Assembly: GCF_014695395.1 (NCBI RefSeq)
Contig: NZ_JACJOF010000021.1
Coordinates: 1-64,000 of the forward strand
DNA length: 64,000 nucleotides
Reading direction: 5' to 3'
From: Nodosilinea sp. FACHB-131
Lineage (GTDB): Bacteria; Cyanobacteriota; Cyanobacteriia; Phormidesmidales; Phormidesmidaceae
Positions 9,273 to 17,489 of this stretch are shown here, piece by piece (the stretch's first letter is position 1; every line of letters begins with the position of its first letter). The notes below the pieces were generated by a model. It ran no database searches. It was not told where the DNA came from and saw only the letters and a list, made by a program, of their open reading frames with translations. The position numbers and the translations under genes were made by a program.

Positions 9273-11297
9273 ATGACCGCTACCCCCACCCTCCCCAGCG
9301 ACGACACCACCCGCCGCCCCGACAGCGACTGGCGGCTGTTTCTGCGCATGTGGCCCTACATTTATAAGCACCGCAATGCCCTGGTGATGCCGCTGGTGTT
9401 GCTGGTGCCCCTGTCACTGGCCAACGCCCTCCAGCCGGTACTGATTGGTCAGGCTATCTCTCTGATTCGCCAAGAGCCGGTCATGTTTTTTTTGGAGGGT
9501 GCGACCCTTCAGGGCGGGCTCAATTTGCTGGTGGGGCTGCTGGTCGTCACCGTCCTGATTCGCCTGCTGCTGGACGGCTTTCAGAGCTACCTAGTGCAGG
9601 CCGTAGGCCAGAATATTACTGCCGACATTCGCACTGACCTGTTTACCCACGTCACCTCGCTAGCGGTGCGCTTCTTTGATCGCACCCCCGTGGGCAAGCT
9701 GATTACCCGCATCACCAGCGACGTCGATGCCCTGGGCGACGTATTCTCGACTGGGGCGGTGGGCATCATCACCGACGTAGTTTCGATGCTGGTGCTGATC
9801 GTGGTGATGTTTACTATGCAGTGGCAGCTGGCCCTCATGCTGCTGGCCCTGCTAGTGCCCGTCACCTGGCTGATTATTTACTTTCAGCAGCAGTTTCGCA
9901 AAGCCAACTACAAATCCCGCGAGCATCTTTCAGAACTCAACGCTACCCTGCAAGAAAATGTGGCAGGCATCAACGTGGTGCAGCTATTTCGGCGCGAGCG
10001 CTACAACGCCGAAATGTTTCGCCACACCAACCAGAAATACATCACCGCCGTCGATAAAACCATTTTCTACGACTCAGCGGTGTCATCGACGCTGGAGTGG
10101 ATCTCACTGGTAGCGATCGGCGGCGTGCTCTGGCTCGGCGGCCTGCTGGTGATGCAAAACGCCCTCACCTTCGGCACCCTGGCCACCTTTATTCTCTTTG
10201 CCCAGCGCCTTTTCGACCCCTTGCGTCAGTTTGCCGACAAGTTTACCGCCATCCAGGCCGGCCTCACCGCCGTGGAGCGCATCACCGACCTGTTTACCGT
10301 GCCGGTGGAAATCCGCGACCCGGAGAAGGTAAGCGGAGATGGGGAAGGTAAGGGAGATGAGGAAGGTAGGGAAGCAAGGGGAGCTAGGAAAGCGGCAATG
10401 AGGCTTGGCGACAACGGTAACGGAGTGAAGGAATCAATAGCTGAGAACGACTACTCAACCAACTTCCCCACAACCTACTCTCCCACCTCCTCATCTTCCC
10501 CATCCTCGTCACCCCCTCACCCATCCACCCACCCACCCACCCACCCACCCACCCCCTACCCCTCCAAGGCCTCCGAAATCCGCTTCGACCACGTCACCTT
10601 CGGCTACAAGGCCGATGAGCACGTGCTCAAAGACCTCACCTTTACCATTCGCCCTGGTGAAAAGGTAGCCCTGGTGGGGCCGACGGGAGCGGGGAAAAGT
10701 TCGATCATTCGGCTGCTGTGTCGGCTCTACGACATCAACCAGGGGGCAATTTTGCTGGATGGGGTTGATATTCGCGCTTTGCCCCAGGCGGAGCTGCGGC
10801 GGCGCATGGCGGTAATTTTGCAGGATGGCTTTCTTTTTGCGGGGGATGTAAAGAGCAACATTACCCTGGGGGAGGAATATCCCTTAGAGGCGGTGATTGA
10901 GGCAGCGAAAAAGACCAATATTCACGGCCTGATTGAAGATCTGCCCCAGGGCTACGACACTGAGCTGCGGGAGCGGGGCACGAATCTCTCAGGGGGGCAA
11001 AAGCAGCTGCTAGCCTTTGCCCGAGCGGCGATTCGCGACCCGGGAATTTTGGTGCTGGATGAGGCCACGGCCAACCTGGATGTGGGCACCGAGGCGATGA
11101 TTCAAGAGGCGCTGGAGCGCCTGTTAGAGGGGCGCACGGCGATTATTATTGCCCACCGCCTTTCCACTATCCGCCATGTCGATCGCATTCTGGTGCTCAA
11201 GCATGGCGAGCTGGTGGAGCAGGGCAGCCACGACGAGCTGCTGGCACGGGAGGGGTTGTATTCGAGTCTGTATCGTTTGCAGCGGTTGGGGGTATAA
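9273..11297 (+). CDS. ABC exporter, fused permease and ATPase (MsbA/MDR type)
   Basis: A 674-residue half-transporter. Six membrane segments span residues 25-330. The ATPase domain spans about 435-672, with Walker A GPTGAGKSS (about 468-476), signature LSGGQ (about 571), Walker B ILVLDEAT (about 591) and the switch His (IIAHRLST). It should act as a dimer exporting lipids or drugs. Unusually, about 80 residues of low-complexity linker (about 350-431: acidic/basic, then Ser/Pro/His/Thr-rich) separate the permease and the ATPase. This linker is encoded by an in-frame copy of the interspersed repeat, and both flanking domains are intact. The ATG at 9273 is followed by a Thr/Pro-rich leader. Confidence 0.92.
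   Translation: MTATPTLPSDDTTRRPDSDWRLFLRMWPYIYKHRNALVMPLVLLVPLSLANALQPVLIGQAISLIRQEPVMFFLEGATLQGGLNLLVGLLVVTVLIRLLLDGFQSYLVQAVGQNITADIRTDLFTHVTSLAVRFFDRTPVGKLITRITSDVDALGDVFSTGAVGIITDVVSMLVLIVVMFTMQWQLALMLLALLVPVTWLIIYFQQQFRKANYKSREHLSELNATLQENVAGINVVQLFRRERYNAEMFRHTNQKYITAVDKTIFYDSAVSSTLEWISLVAIGGVLWLGGLLVMQNALTFGTLATFILFAQRLFDPLRQFADKFTAIQAGLTAVERITDLFTVPVEIRDPEKVSGDGEGKGDEEGREARGARKAAMRLGDNGNGVKESIAENDYSTNFPTTYSPTSSSSPSSSPPHPSTHPPTHPPTPYPSKASEIRFDHVTFGYKADEHVLKDLTFTIRPGEKVALVGPTGAGKSSIIRLLCRLYDINQGAILLDGVDIRALPQAELRRRMAVILQDGFLFAGDVKSNITLGEEYPLEAVIEAAKKTNIHGLIEDLPQGYDTELRERGTNLSGGQKQLLAFARAAIRDPGILVLDEATANLDVGTEAMIQEALERLLEGRTAIIIAHRLSTIRHVDRILVLKHGELVEQGSHDELLAREGLYSSLYRLQRLGV
10324..10566 (+). 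repeat. Interspersed repeat inside the ABC exporter gene
   Basis: A purine-rich left part (GGGGAAGGTAAGGGAGATGA, about 10340-10380) and a pyrimidine-rich right part (CACCCATCCACCCACCCACC repeats, about 10505-10565) flank a 100-nt core. This matches the G-arm/C-arm design of the intergenic copies, but here the reading frame stays open throughout. Confidence 0.8.
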
Positions 11298-11350
11298 GAC
11301 GTCTTCTAAAAACCCTGGAACTAAAGTTCTAGACTTAGAGCAAAATTTTC

Positions 11351-11437
11351 TTCTAACGGTTCGGGTCAGCGGTTGTCGATACCTTTTCATCACACCCAAG
11401 TGGTTTCAGTCAATCCGCTGCACCCGAATTGTTAGAC
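11351..11437 (-). other. attC: attC recombination site of an integron cassette
   Basis: Read on the minus strand, the site runs from R'' GTCTAAC (11437-11431) to R' GTTAGAA (11357-11351), 87 nt. The arms between are TTCGGGT then CAGCGG on both sides (11360-11372 and 11415-11428), so the bottom strand folds back on itself. The hallmarks are present: a mismatched two-base central spacer (TT at 11429-11430 against GG at 11358-11359) and one extra unpaired base (C at 11421, a G on the minus strand) in only one arm. The 42-nt terminal part is variable. It lies 11 nt after the stop codon of the lectin gene, where a cassette attC belongs. Confidence 0.9.
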
Positions 11438-11447
11438 CGCGATCGTG

Positions 11448-13046
11448 CTACTTCACACTTACGCGCATGATGTACTGAGCATCGCTATCAGTAGCCTTGA
11501 ACAAAGCAGTGGAACCATCCTGATGCACTAGTTCTGTAGCAGAACCAGAAACCCACTCTACTTTACGTTGTCCATCTCTGTAGACAACCCTTACACTGAA
11601 GCTACCAATGTTTTGATGCCCGTCTTGCTTTAAGGATTCATAAAACTGCATTGCTGCACTCTTGGCTTTCTCCATAGCGACACCTGCGGTGGGTGCACCA
11701 AAATAGGCTGCAATGCCAGCAGCAGCAGCAATAGCAGCTTCTTTAATGGCAGGTAGTTGAGCGTTGTCTTGCTCCCGCAGCACAACTGTTACGAATGCTG
11801 ACTCTCCAGCGTTAAGAGAAAGCTCTGCTAGCCTAATATTATTGATAACCGTTTCGTTCCAGAATTGAAAATAATCTTCAGGAGGTGGAGGTGCAATTTT
11901 ACCGCCATTAACTGGACGATATCCGGTGTTTGACCCGGTACCTCCGGTAAGAACGAAGTAGGCTTCATCACGATTGTTCAACGTTCCTCTTTCCGTTGTC
12001 CAATCCGCTCTAATTTCATCAATCACAATCTGAGCAACATAATTCTGAGGAACACTGATTTCACCAGATTTAGTGTAAAGCTTACCGTCGCTTCCTTGTA
12101 CAAAGAGGTCGATACGGTTAGGTCCCCAAGACACGGCAGATAACAGCGCACTGCCCAAAGGCTCATCGCCTAGTTTAATGTAACCGCTCCACTTAGTTCC
12201 GTCCCAGAACTTTGTATAAAGCTTATTGTCCGTTCCTGTCACGAAAACATCAATACGGTTAGGTCCCCAAGACACAGCAGACGGTAGACCAATAACTTCA
12301 CTACCTAGTTGAGCGTAACCACTCCACTTAGTTCCGTCCCATGATTTGGTATAAAGTCTGCCATCAGCTCCCACTACGAAGACGTCGATGCGATTGGGTC
12401 CCCAAGACACAGCAGACGTACTAGCGACAGATTCATTACCTAGTTGAGTGTAACTACTCCACTTAGTTCCATCCCATGATTTGGTGTAAAGTCTACGATC
12501 TGTTTCTCCTATCATGAAGATGTCAATACGATTAGGTCCCCAAGATACGGCAGACACCGATCCAACAACAATAGCTTCATCGCTCAGTTGAGTGTAACCA
12601 CTCCACTTAGTTCCATCCCATGATTTGGTGTAAAGTCTGCTATCAGTTCCTATCACGAAGACATCAATGCGATTAGGTCCCCAAGATACGGCAGACGGCA
12701 CTTCAATAACAGCTTCATTGCCCAGTTGAGTGTAACCACTCCACTTAGTTCCATCCCATGATTTGGTGTAAAGTCTGCTATCAGTTCCTATCACGAAGAC
12801 ATCAATGCGATTAGGTCCCCAAGATACGGCAGACACCCAAGACACAACAGCCTCCCTACTGGAGATAAGCTCATTGCCCAGTTGAGTGTAACTACTCCAC
12901 TTAGTTCCATTCCATGATTTGGTATAGAGTCTATTATCAGTACCTACTACAAAGACATCAATACGATTAAGTCCCCAAGACACGGCAGACGGAGGGTATT
13001 TGATAACTTCATTGCCTAGCTGAGTGTAACCGCTCCACTGAGACAT
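11448..13046 (-). CDS. Seven-bladed DUF346 (PLL-like) beta-propeller protein with C-terminal domain; integron cassette gene
   Basis: A 532-residue protein. Residues about 1-330 hold seven near-identical repeats built on [18 protein letters not shown]...[18 protein letters not shown]. The first residues ([11 protein letters not shown]) supply the closing strand of the last blade, as in velcro-closed propellers. The pattern matches DUF346 repeats and PLL-type fucose-binding lectins. Residues about 340-532 form a second domain with an Ala-rich hydrophobic helical stretch ([14 protein letters not shown]) between beta-rich segments; its function is unknown. No signal peptide. The start has AAGGAG 9 nt upstream. 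It is the single cassette of the integron, divergent from intI. Carbohydrate binding, perhaps toxin delivery or anti-grazer activity, is inference. Confidence 0.88.
   Translation of the reverse strand: MSQWSGYTQLGNEVIKYPPSAVSWGLNRIDVFVVGTDNRLYTKSWNGTKWSSYTQLGNELISSREAVVSWVSAVSWGPNRIDVFVIGTDSRLYTKSWDGTKWSGYTQLGNEAVIEVPSAVSWGPNRIDVFVIGTDSRLYTKSWDGTKWSGYTQLSDEAIVVGSVSAVSWGPNRIDIFMIGETDRRLYTKSWDGTKWSSYTQLGNESVASTSAVSWGPNRIDVFVVGADGRLYTKSWDGTKWSGYAQLGSEVIGLPSAVSWGPNRIDVFVTGTDNKLYTKFWDGTKWSGYIKLGDEPLGSALLSAVSWGPNRIDLFVQGSDGKLYTKSGEISVPQNYVAQIVIDEIRADWTTERGTLNNRDEAYFVLTGGTGSNTGYRPVNGGKIAPPPPEDYFQFWNETVINNIRLAELSLNAGESAFVTVVLREQDNAQLPAIKEAAIAAAAGIAAYFGAPTAGVAMEKAKSAAMQFYESLKQDGHQNIGSFSVRVVYRDGQRKVEWVSGSATELVHQDGSTALFKATDSDAQYIMRVSVK
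12085..13045 (-). repeat. Coding tandem repeats of the propeller (about 135-155 nt unit)
   Basis: Seven DNA units containing the motif CCACTTAGTTCC and TTAGGTCCCCAAGA at regular spacing. Identity between units at DNA level is very high, including silent positions, which points to recent duplication or gene conversion. Confidence 0.85.
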
Positions 13047-13066
13047 AGCTTAGCTCCTTCGCTAAT

Positions 13067-13145
13067 GGCTAACGCGATTTCAACATTATTCAGCAATTTC
13101 AATATCAAGAGAATGACCCATGAGGGTACCTTTTTGCGGGCTAAC
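13067..13145 (-). other. attI: Candidate attI region with two core sites
   Basis: On the minus strand two GTTAGCC cores occur, at 13073-13067 and 13145-13139. The first is 20 nt before the lectin ATG and is probably the cassette junction: joined to the attC its TTAGCC half pairs well with GTCTAAC. The second could be the attI core, in which case the 72 nt between are either part of attI or a remnant. Direct copies of TTGAAATYGC lie between them. Placement between the cassette and intI is as expected; assignment of the exact crossover is not certain. Confidence 0.6.
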
Positions 13146-13156
13146 AACTTATTATG

Positions 13157-13300
13157 CCGACAGTTTCCGTATAACTGCATTAGAGAGGGCAGTTATACCG
13201 ACAGTTTCCGTATAATTCACCTTCTGAAGGCAGTTATACGGATAATTGCCGCATATTATCCTTGCTAGGGGTAGTTACCCAGAAATTTTCCGTATAACTT
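13157..13300 (+). repeat. Short repeats in the integron control region
   Basis: CCGACAGTTTCCGTATAA occurs at 13157-13174 and 13198-13215, and a shorter TTTTCCGTATAA at 13286-13297. GTATAACTGC (13169-13178) and GCAGTTATAC (13189-13198) form a perfect 10-bp inverted repeat, and another GGCAGTTATACGG lies at 13229-13241. They may be integrase-binding sites of attI or operators. A possible -10 for intI, TACAAT, is at 13337-13342. Confidence 0.65.
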
Positions 13301-13366
13301 CACAAAGCCAGAGGTGCGTAAGCATGTACTATTTATTACAATACTGTTCTCCGTACAAACGTTGCC

Positions 13367-14329
13367 GTGGCATCTACCCCCAAGCTTTTTGATCAAGTTC
13401 GCCAGGTGCTCCGGGTCAGGCACTACTCATATGAAACCGAGAAAAGTTATATCCACTGGATCAAGCGCTTCATAGCGTTTCATCAGATGAGGCCACCTAG
13501 GGAAATGGGTGCTGCTGAACTAGAAGCGTTTTTAACTCACCTTGCGGTTGAGCAAAAGGTCGCACCATCCACCCAAAATCAAGCGCTCAGCGCCTTAATA
13601 TTTTTGTATCGAGAGGTTTATCAGCAAGATACAGACTGGAACTTGAATGCCGTCCGGGCTCGGCCTACTCGATATCTGCCCACGGTGTTGACGCCCAGCG
13701 AGGTCAGCGTTGTGCTCAACAACCTATCTGGAGTCTACCAACTAGTGGCTAAACTGCTTTACGGTAGTGGGCTACGGCTGACTGAAGGCTTGAAGTTACG
13801 GATCAAAGACGTTGATTTTGGTCAGCGTCAGCTCATCATTCGAGATGCTAAAGGGCGAGAAAGCCGAGTGACGATGCTGCCAGGTGCGCTGATTGAGCCC
13901 TTAAACCACCACATTCAAGGAATTCGGTAACTGCACCAGCAAGATTTAGCCCAAGGCTATGGGTCGGTTTATTTGCCCTATGCCCTCGAACGTAAACATC
14001 CTAATGCTGATCGGGAATGGGTTTGGCAATATGTATTCCCCGCAGAGCGTCGCTCCATCGATCCGCGCATGGGCATTTGCCGTCGCCATCATTTTCACGA
14101 AAGTGGATTGCAAAAGGCGGTTAAACAAGCCGTTCGAGCTGCTGATATTCAAAGGCGTGTATCTTGCCATACGTTTCGCCACAGCTTTGCAACCCATCTG
14201 CTGCAAAATGGCTACGACATTCGCACGGTGCAAGAGCTATTGGGCCACAAAGATGTCAAGACCACCATGATTTATACCCATGTTCTAAATCGAGGTGGAC
14301 TGGGGGTGAAAAGTCCGTTGGATAGTTGA
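13367..14329 (+). pseudogene. intI: Integron integrase (IntI), interrupted by one stop codon
   Basis: A 320-codon frame starting at GTG 13367. Residues 1-90 are the SAM-like DNA-binding domain ([18 protein letters not shown]), followed by the catalytic domain. Catalytic residues of tyrosine recombinases are visible: Arg in [11 protein letters not shown], His/Arg in [13 protein letters not shown], His in LLGHKD and Tyr in TMIYTHV. The segment [18 protein letters not shown] is the extra patch specific to IntI, separating it from XerC/XerD. Codon 188 is TAA (13928-13930); the frame continues unchanged ([20 protein letters not shown]) to TGA 14327. One base change from a sense codon such as AAA would explain it. 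The truncated product lacks the HxxR, His and Tyr residues. It is divergent from the cassette gene, as in integrons. Confidence 0.92.
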
Positions 14330-14511
14330 TCCTGCCTTTAGCAACTATCGTTAATACGGTTGACGGGGAGCTTTTGTATCAGTAGTGTTTTACGTTAAGC
14401 CGTTCAGCAGAGCGGTGACCACACAGAACTCGGAAACTTTAGCGCTGCCGGAAGGTGGTACCAGCACCAACCGACAGCTAACCCCGCAAATCTCTAAGGC
14501 AGATTGCGAGG

Positions 14512-14613
14512 CTAGGCTCATGGTACCCTAGCCCCCCAGTTTGCACCTCAAGCTGCGGGTGGCTGGGGTTTTCGCGTTCTGTTTCTTGCAACCCTACGTC
14601 AAGGAAACAGAAC
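14512..14613 (+). promoter_or_regulatory. Structured leader with terminator-like and RBS-masking hairpins
   Basis: GGCTAG/CTAGCC forms a hairpin at 14512-14533. CCCCAG (ending near 14539) pairs with CTGGGG followed by TTTT (about 14562-14571), a terminator-like stem. GTTCTGTTTCTTG (14576-14588) pairs with CAAGGAAACAGAAC (14600-14613), burying the AAGGAAA ribosome-binding site of the gene at 14616. This looks like an attenuator or ligand-sensing leader, but no known riboswitch class is assigned. Confidence 0.45.
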
Positions 14614-14615
14614 CG

Positions 14616-14894
14616 ATGTTTGAATATCTCGAACCCGATAATTGCGGCGCGTCTAATCTGCCGCCGTCTTCGCGCAGCAACCCCCAAACTCACCCCGAGA
14701 AAGTGCGTCACCTGCTCTACGGCAGCCTGGCCGCCATAGACCGCACCATCAAAATTCTCCATGCCCACGGCTACGCCGACCCCAACGACTGGAGCGACCC
14801 CATTCCCGTGCCGCCGGGCGGGGTCGTGGGCGCAGCCTCCCCAGACATGCCGTGGATGGTGATTCTGACTAAAACCCTATTTATAGAGGAGTAG
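14616..14894 (+). CDS. Conserved small cyanobacterial-type protein, unknown function
   Basis: A 92-residue protein starting at ATG 14616, with AAGGAAA upstream inside a hairpin. The core HLLYGSLAAIDRTIKILHAHGYADPNDWSDPIP resembles short cyanobacterial hypothetical proteins with a YGS..AI..TI..LH..GYA.PNDWS pattern (from memory, not searched). No transmembrane segment. Function unknown. Confidence 0.7.
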   Translation: MFEYLEPDNCGASNLPPSSRSNPQTHPEKVRHLLYGSLAAIDRTIKILHAHGYADPNDWSDPIPVPPGGVVGAASPDMPWMVILTKTLFIEE

Positions 14895-15279
14895 CTCTAC
14901 TGATCAACGAGGCCGGGGCCGCGCTAGCTTTGGCCCAAATTGAGCTATAGGCTAAGGCGCCCGGCCTCTAAACACCATAATTGAGCAAAGTGGCACAGCG
15001 GTTTACGTTCGCGCAGCGTTGCAAAGCAATCTGCATCCTCAGATCGCCAATGTGGCACAGCAGTTTGGCGATCTGAGGGCTCAGATCGCCAATGTGGCAC
15101 AGCAGTTTGGCATTGCAGGCCCAAAGTACGGCTCTGCGGTAGGTCAGCTTAAGATATTTCGTTTTGCATTGAGATAGTGCTCACCATTTGACCTGTGTTT
15201 ACCGCAAACTTGTCTGCGAAGGAGCCACTGCCCAATTCTCCCGCCTACAATAGCGGCATTCTACTTCTCTGCTCTCCCT
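14895..15279. other. Intergenic region with short repeats
   Basis: No gene seen. The 32-nt unit beginning CTCAGATCGCCAATGTGG occurs at 15038-15069 and 15080-15111 (period 42). GGCGATCTGAG at 15068-15078 is the inverted copy of its first 11 bases, so either unit can form an 11-bp hairpin with it. A third partial copy, GTGGCACAGCGGTTT, is at 14991-15005. A GGCCGGGGCCGCGC segment lies near 14913. Confidence 0.65.
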
Positions 15280-17409
15280 GTGCTCGACGCAGTTCCTCAA
15301 CCGCCGAAGTCTTCGCCGCCCCTGGCCAACGAGGGCTTTTTGGTGTGCGGGTTGGGCAGCCTGGGCCAAAACTGCGTGGCCAATCTCAAGAGTTTTGGGG
15401 TGCCGGTGCATGCCATCAACAACACCCTGCCCGACCAGTGGGAGGTTCCCCACCTACGGGATTTAATTGACCACTTGGAGATGGGAGACTGCCGCTCTGC
15501 AGCAGTGCTGGAGAAAGCAGGTATTCGCCAGTGCCGAGCAGTGCTGCTGGTTACCCAGGATGAGCGAGTCAATTTAGAGGCGGCGCTGACGGCGCGGGTG
15601 CTGAACCCACGGGTACGAATCGTCATGCGCTCAGACAAGCAAAACCTCAACAACTTGATGAGACAGCAGCTCAAGAACTTTGTTGCCTTTGAGCCCACGC
15701 AGTTGGCAGCACCAGCCTTTGCGTTGGGGGCCTTTGGGGAAGAACTGATCGGCTACTTTAGCCTCGACGGCCACCGCTTTCAGGTAGTGAAGCAGCGGCT
15801 AGAACCCGGGCACAGATGGTGCGATCGCCGCCAGATCCACGAGCTAGAGACCGGCCATCGCCGGGTGCTCTGCCACACACCCCTCACTCCAGATCCGGCG
15901 CGGGTGGCAGCCAGCCCCTCCACGCTGTTCTACACCTGGCTGCCCGACACCCTGCTGCGCGCCGACGATGAAGTCGTCTTGGTCGAGTGTGGTGCTCAGT
16001 TGCGCTGGTCAAGGACCGGCCCCCAAGGGCCATCGCTCCAGGGTGAAACTGCTAAACCCCTGCGCCAGGAGGCGTTTAAGGGCCTGAGACGGGCGATCGC
16101 CCGCCGGGGTAGCTGGTCGGCCCTCAGGCAAGACTGGCTCAGCATTTGGCAAGCCAGCTCTGGGCATCAGCTGCGGCAAGTAGCCATTCTCTGTGGCGTT
16201 ACCGTGCTAACCCTCTGCCTAGTTGGCACCCTGCTCTTAGACATCAATTCTCCTGATGACATTCCCCTGTTTCAAGCATTTTTGTACACCTTTATTACCC
16301 TGTTTGGGGGCTATGGCGATGTCTATACCGCCCTGGAAAAGTTTGATCATTCGCGCCTGCTGCAAGCTTTTGGGGTGCTGCTGACGGTAGCCGGAGCCGC
16401 CTTTGTTGGGGTACTTTATGCCCTGCTGACCGAGAAGCTGCTCACCCTGCGATTTGAGTTTATGGAGCGCCGCCCCCCCGTACCCGAAAAAGATCATGTG
16501 GTGGTGATCTGGCTGGGGCGAGTCGGGCGTCAGGTGCTAGCTGCCCTTCAAGAACTCAACCAGCCCGTTCTGGGTATTTCTTCCCATGGCCTAGATGCCG
16601 ACCTGCTGCCCAAAGTGCCGCTGCTGACCGGCGATGTCACCGCTGCCCTAAACAAGGCCAACCTAGCTACCGCTAAAAGCGTGGTGGCCGTCAGCGAAGA
16701 CGAAATTCAAAACCTGGAGATGGGGCTTTTAGCCCACCGACTCAACCCCCACTGTCGGGCCATCATTCGTACCTACGACCAGCAGTTTACCGATCGCGTC
16801 GCCCAGATCTTTCCCTTTGCTCAAGTGCTCTGTGCCTCAGCCCTATCGGCCGAAGCCTTTGCCGGAGCTGCCTTCGGTGAGCAGGTAATTGGCCTCTTTC
16901 GGCTCTACGAGCAAACGGTGCTGATCACCCAGTACCAGATCGAATCCGAGGACACCCTGGTTGACAGGCTGTTGTCAGAGGTGGCCTATGGCTATGGCGT
17001 TGTTCCCCTGTGGCATCAGCCCCAGAGCCAGCCCGGCAAAATTATGCCCTCCGACGATGCTCGATTGCAGCCAGGCGATCGCCTGGTGGTGCTGGCCACG
17101 ATCAGCGGTCTGCGCCGCATTGAGCAGCACCAGATGGCACCCCGCACCTGGCATATTCACCTTAGTCAGGCCCTCACTGCCGATGCTCTGTTTGACGGTG
17201 CCGCCGAAATCGCTCGCGTGGCAGGTTACCGCTTAGGCGAGGCCCGCGAGTTTATGGCTCAGCTACCCGGTACCCTACCGCTGCCCCTCTACCGCCACCA
17301 GGCTCTGCGCCTGAGTCGACTGCTGACCCGAGCCCAAGTCAAGGTTCAGGTGGTGGCACCCCCATCCTCAGAGCCAGAGCAAACAACCGGAGGATTTCTG
17401 AAGAAATAG
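15280..17409 (+). CDS. Potassium channel with two RCK (TrkA-N) regulatory modules
   Basis: A 709-residue protein. An N-terminal nucleotide-binding RCK module (GFLVCGLGSLGQNCVANL, residues about 18-36) and a TrkA-C-like part come first. A two-helix pore follows (about 310-390), with the filter-like segment TLFGGYGDVY. A second RCK module comes after the pore (VVIWLGRVGRQVLAAL, about 408-423) with its own C-terminal domain. RCK domains gate K+ channels in response to nucleotides or ions. Having one RCK before and one after the pore is unusual among bacterial channels. GTG at 15280 is the proposed start; no ATG gives the complete first RCK. Confidence 0.82.
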   Translation: MLDAVPQPPKSSPPLANEGFLVCGLGSLGQNCVANLKSFGVPVHAINNTLPDQWEVPHLRDLIDHLEMGDCRSAAVLEKAGIRQCRAVLLVTQDERVNLEAALTARVLNPRVRIVMRSDKQNLNNLMRQQLKNFVAFEPTQLAAPAFALGAFGEELIGYFSLDGHRFQVVKQRLEPGHRWCDRRQIHELETGHRRVLCHTPLTPDPARVAASPSTLFYTWLPDTLLRADDEVVLVECGAQLRWSRTGPQGPSLQGETAKPLRQEAFKGLRRAIARRGSWSALRQDWLSIWQASSGHQLRQVAILCGVTVLTLCLVGTLLLDINSPDDIPLFQAFLYTFITLFGGYGDVYTALEKFDHSRLLQAFGVLLTVAGAAFVGVLYALLTEKLLTLRFEFMERRPPVPEKDHVVVIWLGRVGRQVLAALQELNQPVLGISSHGLDADLLPKVPLLTGDVTAALNKANLATAKSVVAVSEDEIQNLEMGLLAHRLNPHCRAIIRTYDQQFTDRVAQIFPFAQVLCASALSAEAFAGAAFGEQVIGLFRLYEQTVLITQYQIESEDTLVDRLLSEVAYGYGVVPLWHQPQSQPGKIMPSDDARLQPGDRLVVLATISGLRRIEQHQMAPRTWHIHLSQALTADALFDGAAEIARVAGYRLGEAREFMAQLPGTLPLPLYRHQALRLSRLLTRAQVKVQVVAPPSSEPEQTTGGFLKK

Positions 17410-17489
17410 ATAGATTCAGCGGTTTTCATCCCGAGGCCGGGGCCTTTGCGATAGAGTTTGCCCAGAGATATTTGCAGCAGGGTAGGGCT

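Noticed and set aside
12085-13045. Regular repeats that could be taken for a CRISPR or other non-coding array
   Set aside because: They are in-frame units of about 140 nt encoding propeller blades; no short conserved repeats with unique spacers are present.
13139-13145. A second complete attC between the two GTTAGCC cores
   Set aside because: The two cores have the same orientation, so the 72-nt stretch lacks the inverted arms needed for an attC.
13367-14329. Two separate recombinase genes instead of one broken gene
   Set aside because: Both halves lie in the same frame with only one TAA between and together make one full-length IntI.
14330-14615. A glutamine-type riboswitch
   Set aside because: A few short matches were noticed but the conserved core could not be aligned, so no class is claimed.
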